This document shows, piece by piece, positions 6,259 through 7,863 of a stretch of DNA of 7,863 nucleotides; within the stretch, counting starts at the first letter, position 1; every line of letters starts with the position of its first letter. The stretch covers positions 1 through 7,863 of the forward strand of contig DEYT01000058.1 of assembly GCA_002364975.1 (NCBI GenBank), in the 5' to 3' direction. The position numbers and the translations under genes were made by a program. The notes beneath the pieces were generated by a model. That model worked only from the letters and a program-made list of their open reading frames with translations. It did not search any database and had not been told where the DNA came from. The DNA comes from Opitutia bacterium UBA3151. Its GTDB lineage: Bacteria > Verrucomicrobiota > Verrucomicrobiia > Opitutales > Seribacteraceae.

Positions 6259-6878
6259 TGCTTAAAAACTTTATCTTGGTTTTCTCTAAAAAATTCTTTG
6301 TATGAATTTTTCATCTCTTCAGTAACTAGGTGGTCAGCAGGGGTCCCCTTGTATTCAAAAGTTTCTATTTCGTTATCATAAAATTCTAAGGGCAAAAGAA
6401 ATTTTTGATAGCATTTGCTGCTAAGGTTCCGGTGGTAGTCGATGATATCTCCCCCAATCGATCGATATAATTGGAGCATCTTTACATAGGATTCTTGCAA
6501 GAATAAAACAGGTTCTTCTGGAAACTTTTTGATTGCAGAACTCATATATCCAGAAGGCTCCCGGACCGAAAAAATAATTCTCTGCGGAAAACCAAACATC
6601 TTTTTGTAACCTTCAAACTCTTCCAAGTTTCCGTTCGCTGCTTTAAGCACTAAGTCCAGTTCTCCCTGTTCATTTTTACGACTTCGGTCGAGAAGATTTT
6701 TTGCTAAATCACAAAGAAACCTATCTTTATCAATACCACCAGGCATTGCTACAAATGGTTTCAATATCGCACCTAGTCCCCAGTCACTTACACTATGGAT
6801 TGACTTTTTTCTGATTTGCCTAAGCAAGTAAGTGGACCCAGTCCTCGGAGGACCATAAATATAAATCCATTTAAGCAT
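6255..6878 (-). CDS. PAPS-dependent sulfotransferase family protein
   Basis: This 207-residue protein probably moves a sulfuryl group from 3'-phosphoadenylyl sulfate to a hydroxyl, most likely on the glycan made by its neighbours. The 5'-phosphosulfate loop is at the very N-terminus, YGPPRTGSTYLL (8-19). The 3'-phosphate site is IIFSVREPSGYMSSAIKKF (101-119), with Arg106 and the serines at 113-114 in the expected places. It is short for the family (often 250-300 residues), and I cannot assign a catalytic base. A P-loop kinase is the main alternative, but PRTGST followed by the VREP stretch favours a sulfotransferase. The ATG start at 6878 has TAGG seven bases upstream. The stop overlaps the start of the family 2 glycosyltransferase by four bases (TTGA), implying coupled translation. 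A 75-base gap separates it from the upstream methyltransferase. Confidence 0.85.
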   Translation of the reverse strand: MLKWIYIYGPPRTGSTYLLRQIRKKSIHSVSDWGLGAILKPFVAMPGGIDKDRFLCDLAKNLLDRSRKNEQGELDLVLKAANGNLEEFEGYKKMFGFPQRIIFSVREPSGYMSSAIKKFPEEPVLFLQESYVKMLQLYRSIGGDIIDYHRNLSSKCYQKFLLPLEFYDNEIETFEYKGTPADHLVTEEMKNSYKEFFRENQDKVFKH

Positions 6879-6881
6879 AAC

Positions 6882-6939
6882 TAAACCTATAAATATTTTT
6901 TAACTTGAAACTAGCGAGAATTTTTAGGGCTTAGGTTTA
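6882..6939 (-). promoter_or_regulatory. Inverted repeat in the sulfotransferase leader, one arm covering its ribosome-binding site
   Basis: TAAACCTA at 6939-6932 on the minus strand is an exact reverse complement of TAGGTTTA at 6889-6882, with a 42-base gap. The second arm holds the TAGG that serves as Shine-Dalgarno for the ATG at 6878. This parallels the arrangement before the adaptor gene. The arms are short and far apart, so chance is a real possibility. I see no convincing promoter in this 75-base gap. Confidence 0.25.
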
Positions 6940-6953
6940 TGGTAATTTACTTT

Positions 6954-7547
6954 TTACCGGAAAGCCCACAACAAACCATCTGGTTGGATTGGTATCTCGT
7001 CGGATGTTAAATTAAGTTTTAACTGAAACCCATGCTCCAACAAAAGTTTAATGCAGTCATCATGTTCACTACCATGAGTTCCGACTATTATATTATTGAT
7101 CTTAGCAATGCTTCCATTCGCACTCCTAAGAGCATCGGTTGCATCCCCTTGAATATCAATTTTTATAAGATCAATCTTTTCAGTTTCTAAGATAATATCT
7201 AAGAGTGAAATGTTTTTGGGGATAACCGCATATCGAAAATCAATATCTGAAATATCATTTAACAATGCATTAGCATGAGCATATTTAACCATGTTCTGAT
7301 CGCCATCGATTCCAAGGACTTTTATCGTTCGGTCAAAAAATTTTGCCTTCAGACTATAATAACCCCAAGCAGACCCGATATCCACAAAAGTTCTAATTTC
7401 AGAGTTTTTTAGGATATGATCAAAAACAGTCTCTTCAAAGGGTTCATGCAGGTTGATCGATGTATAGTACCTCTCCAAGGCTGCCTCGTATATGGTATCT
7501 TTAAAGCACTGGATACCGTTATTGTATTTATGGATTGGTCTTTTCAT
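6954..7547 (-). CDS. FkbM family SAM-dependent methyltransferase
   Basis: This is a complete 197-residue methyltransferase of the FkbM family, which usually O-methylates sugars or other hydroxyls using S-adenosylmethionine. The SAM-binding motif I is TFVDIGSAWGYYSL (53-66), the acidic loop is LGIDGD (78-83) and the family signature is IDLIKIDIQGDATDAL (125-140). The C-terminal IIVGTHGSEHDDCIKLLLEHGF (153-174) is also typical. The ATG at 7547 overlaps the end of the upstream FkbM gene by 20 bases. A TTG at 7598 would add 17 residues without family similarity and increase the overlap to 71 bases, so I prefer the ATG. No Shine-Dalgarno is visible before either. The overlap suggests translational coupling with the preceding methyltransferase. 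Its target is unknown; the neighbours point to a glycan. Confidence 0.9.
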   Translation of the reverse strand: MKRPIHKYNNGIQCFKDTIYEAALERYYTSINLHEPFEETVFDHILKNSEIRTFVDIGSAWGYYSLKAKFFDRTIKVLGIDGDQNMVKYAHANALLNDISDIDFRYAVIPKNISLLDIILETEKIDLIKIDIQGDATDALRSANGSIAKINNIIVGTHGSEHDDCIKLLLEHGFQLKLNLTSDEIPIQPDGLLWAFR

Positions 7548-7863
7548 TGAGGTAGATGTAATTTGACCATTTTGGCTTTCGGCCAAATTCTCCGACAAGC
7601 TTAAATTGGTTCTGCTTCATGTAAGAATTAAAATCTTTAGCTAAAAAGATATTTTCATAACAACGCTCAAAGAACACTTCAGTTACGATTAGATTGAATT
7701 GTGAAATGTTGTTTCCAAGGCTTCTGATTATATTTAGGTCTGCACCTTGGCAGTCGGTAACCAGTGTGTCGTATTCCACAAGATCAATAGAGCCATCTTG
7801 AAACAAGATATCAAGCCTAGTTGTTTGAAGTTCAATCGTATCGAGGTGATGAAAATTGTCATC
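7528..7863 (-). CDS. FkbM family methyltransferase, C-terminal part (5' end beyond window)
   Basis: The open frame enters from the right edge and gives 111 residues before a TAA stop. The visible start of the fragment, LDTIELQTTRLDIL (7-20), and VEYDTLVTDCQGADLNIIRSLG (29-50) match the FkbM signature (a Leu-Asp-rich strand, then D-x-x-x-x-D-x-Q-G-A-D/E). NLIVTEVFFERCYEN follows, then a C-terminal helix-strand pair (DFNSYMKQNQFKLVGEFG). The SAM-binding motif I must lie in the missing part. This copy is clearly diverged from the downstream FkbM gene: its signature is TDCQGADL rather than KIDIQGDATDAL, and the C-terminal halves do not resemble each other. The two are therefore likely to modify different positions rather than be a recent duplication. 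An internal TTG at 7806 is not the real start, because the family homology continues upstream of it to the window edge. Confidence 0.88.
   Translation of the reverse strand, partial: DDNFHHLDTIELQTTRLDILFQDGSIDLVEYDTLVTDCQGADLNIIRSLGNNISQFNLIVTEVFFERCYENIFLAKDFNSYMKQNQFKLVGEFGRKPKWSNYIYLNEKTNP

Noticed and set aside
6879..6953. Promoter for the sulfotransferase operon
   Set aside because: TTTCAA and TATTTAT-like boxes exist but the spacing is too short for a sigma-70 promoter.

Overview
All eight genes in this window lie on the minus strand, so the window is described from its right-hand end (high coordinates) to its left. The sequence is AT-rich. It looks like a chromosomal accessory region of a Gram-negative bacterium, because one gene encodes a periplasmic adaptor and two products carry export signals. 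Secreted squalene-cyclase-type toroids next to sulfotransferase and FkbM genes fit Planctomycetes or Verrucomicrobia-like (PVC) bacteria. That placement is inference: no rRNA or other marker gene is present.

Right half (about 3620-7863), a glycan-building block in transcription order: the C-terminal part of an FkbM methyltransferase (cut by the window edge), a second complete FkbM methyltransferase, a PAPS-type sulfotransferase, a family 2 glycosyltransferase with an extra C-terminal nucleotide-binding-like domain, and a family 4 glycosyltransferase. The last three are joined by four-base overlaps (TTGA, then ATGA), so they are almost certainly co-translated. Together they suggest assembly and decoration (O-methylation, sulfation) of a surface polysaccharide or protein-linked glycan.

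Left half (1-3566), an envelope block: a coiled-coil protein of unknown function, a 129-base intergenic stretch with several inverted repeats, an HlyD/RND-type periplasmic adaptor with a very long coiled-coil hairpin, and a secreted alpha/alpha-toroid protein with three QW-type motifs (cut by the left edge). The adaptor and toroid genes share a TTGA overlap. No inner-membrane transporter or outer-membrane channel lies between them, so the adaptor's partner is unknown. This trio is the least explained part of the window.

No gene-free stretch exceeds 129 bases. I see no tRNA, rRNA, CRISPR array, insertion sequence or strong terminator. No gene shows a frameshift or internal stop.
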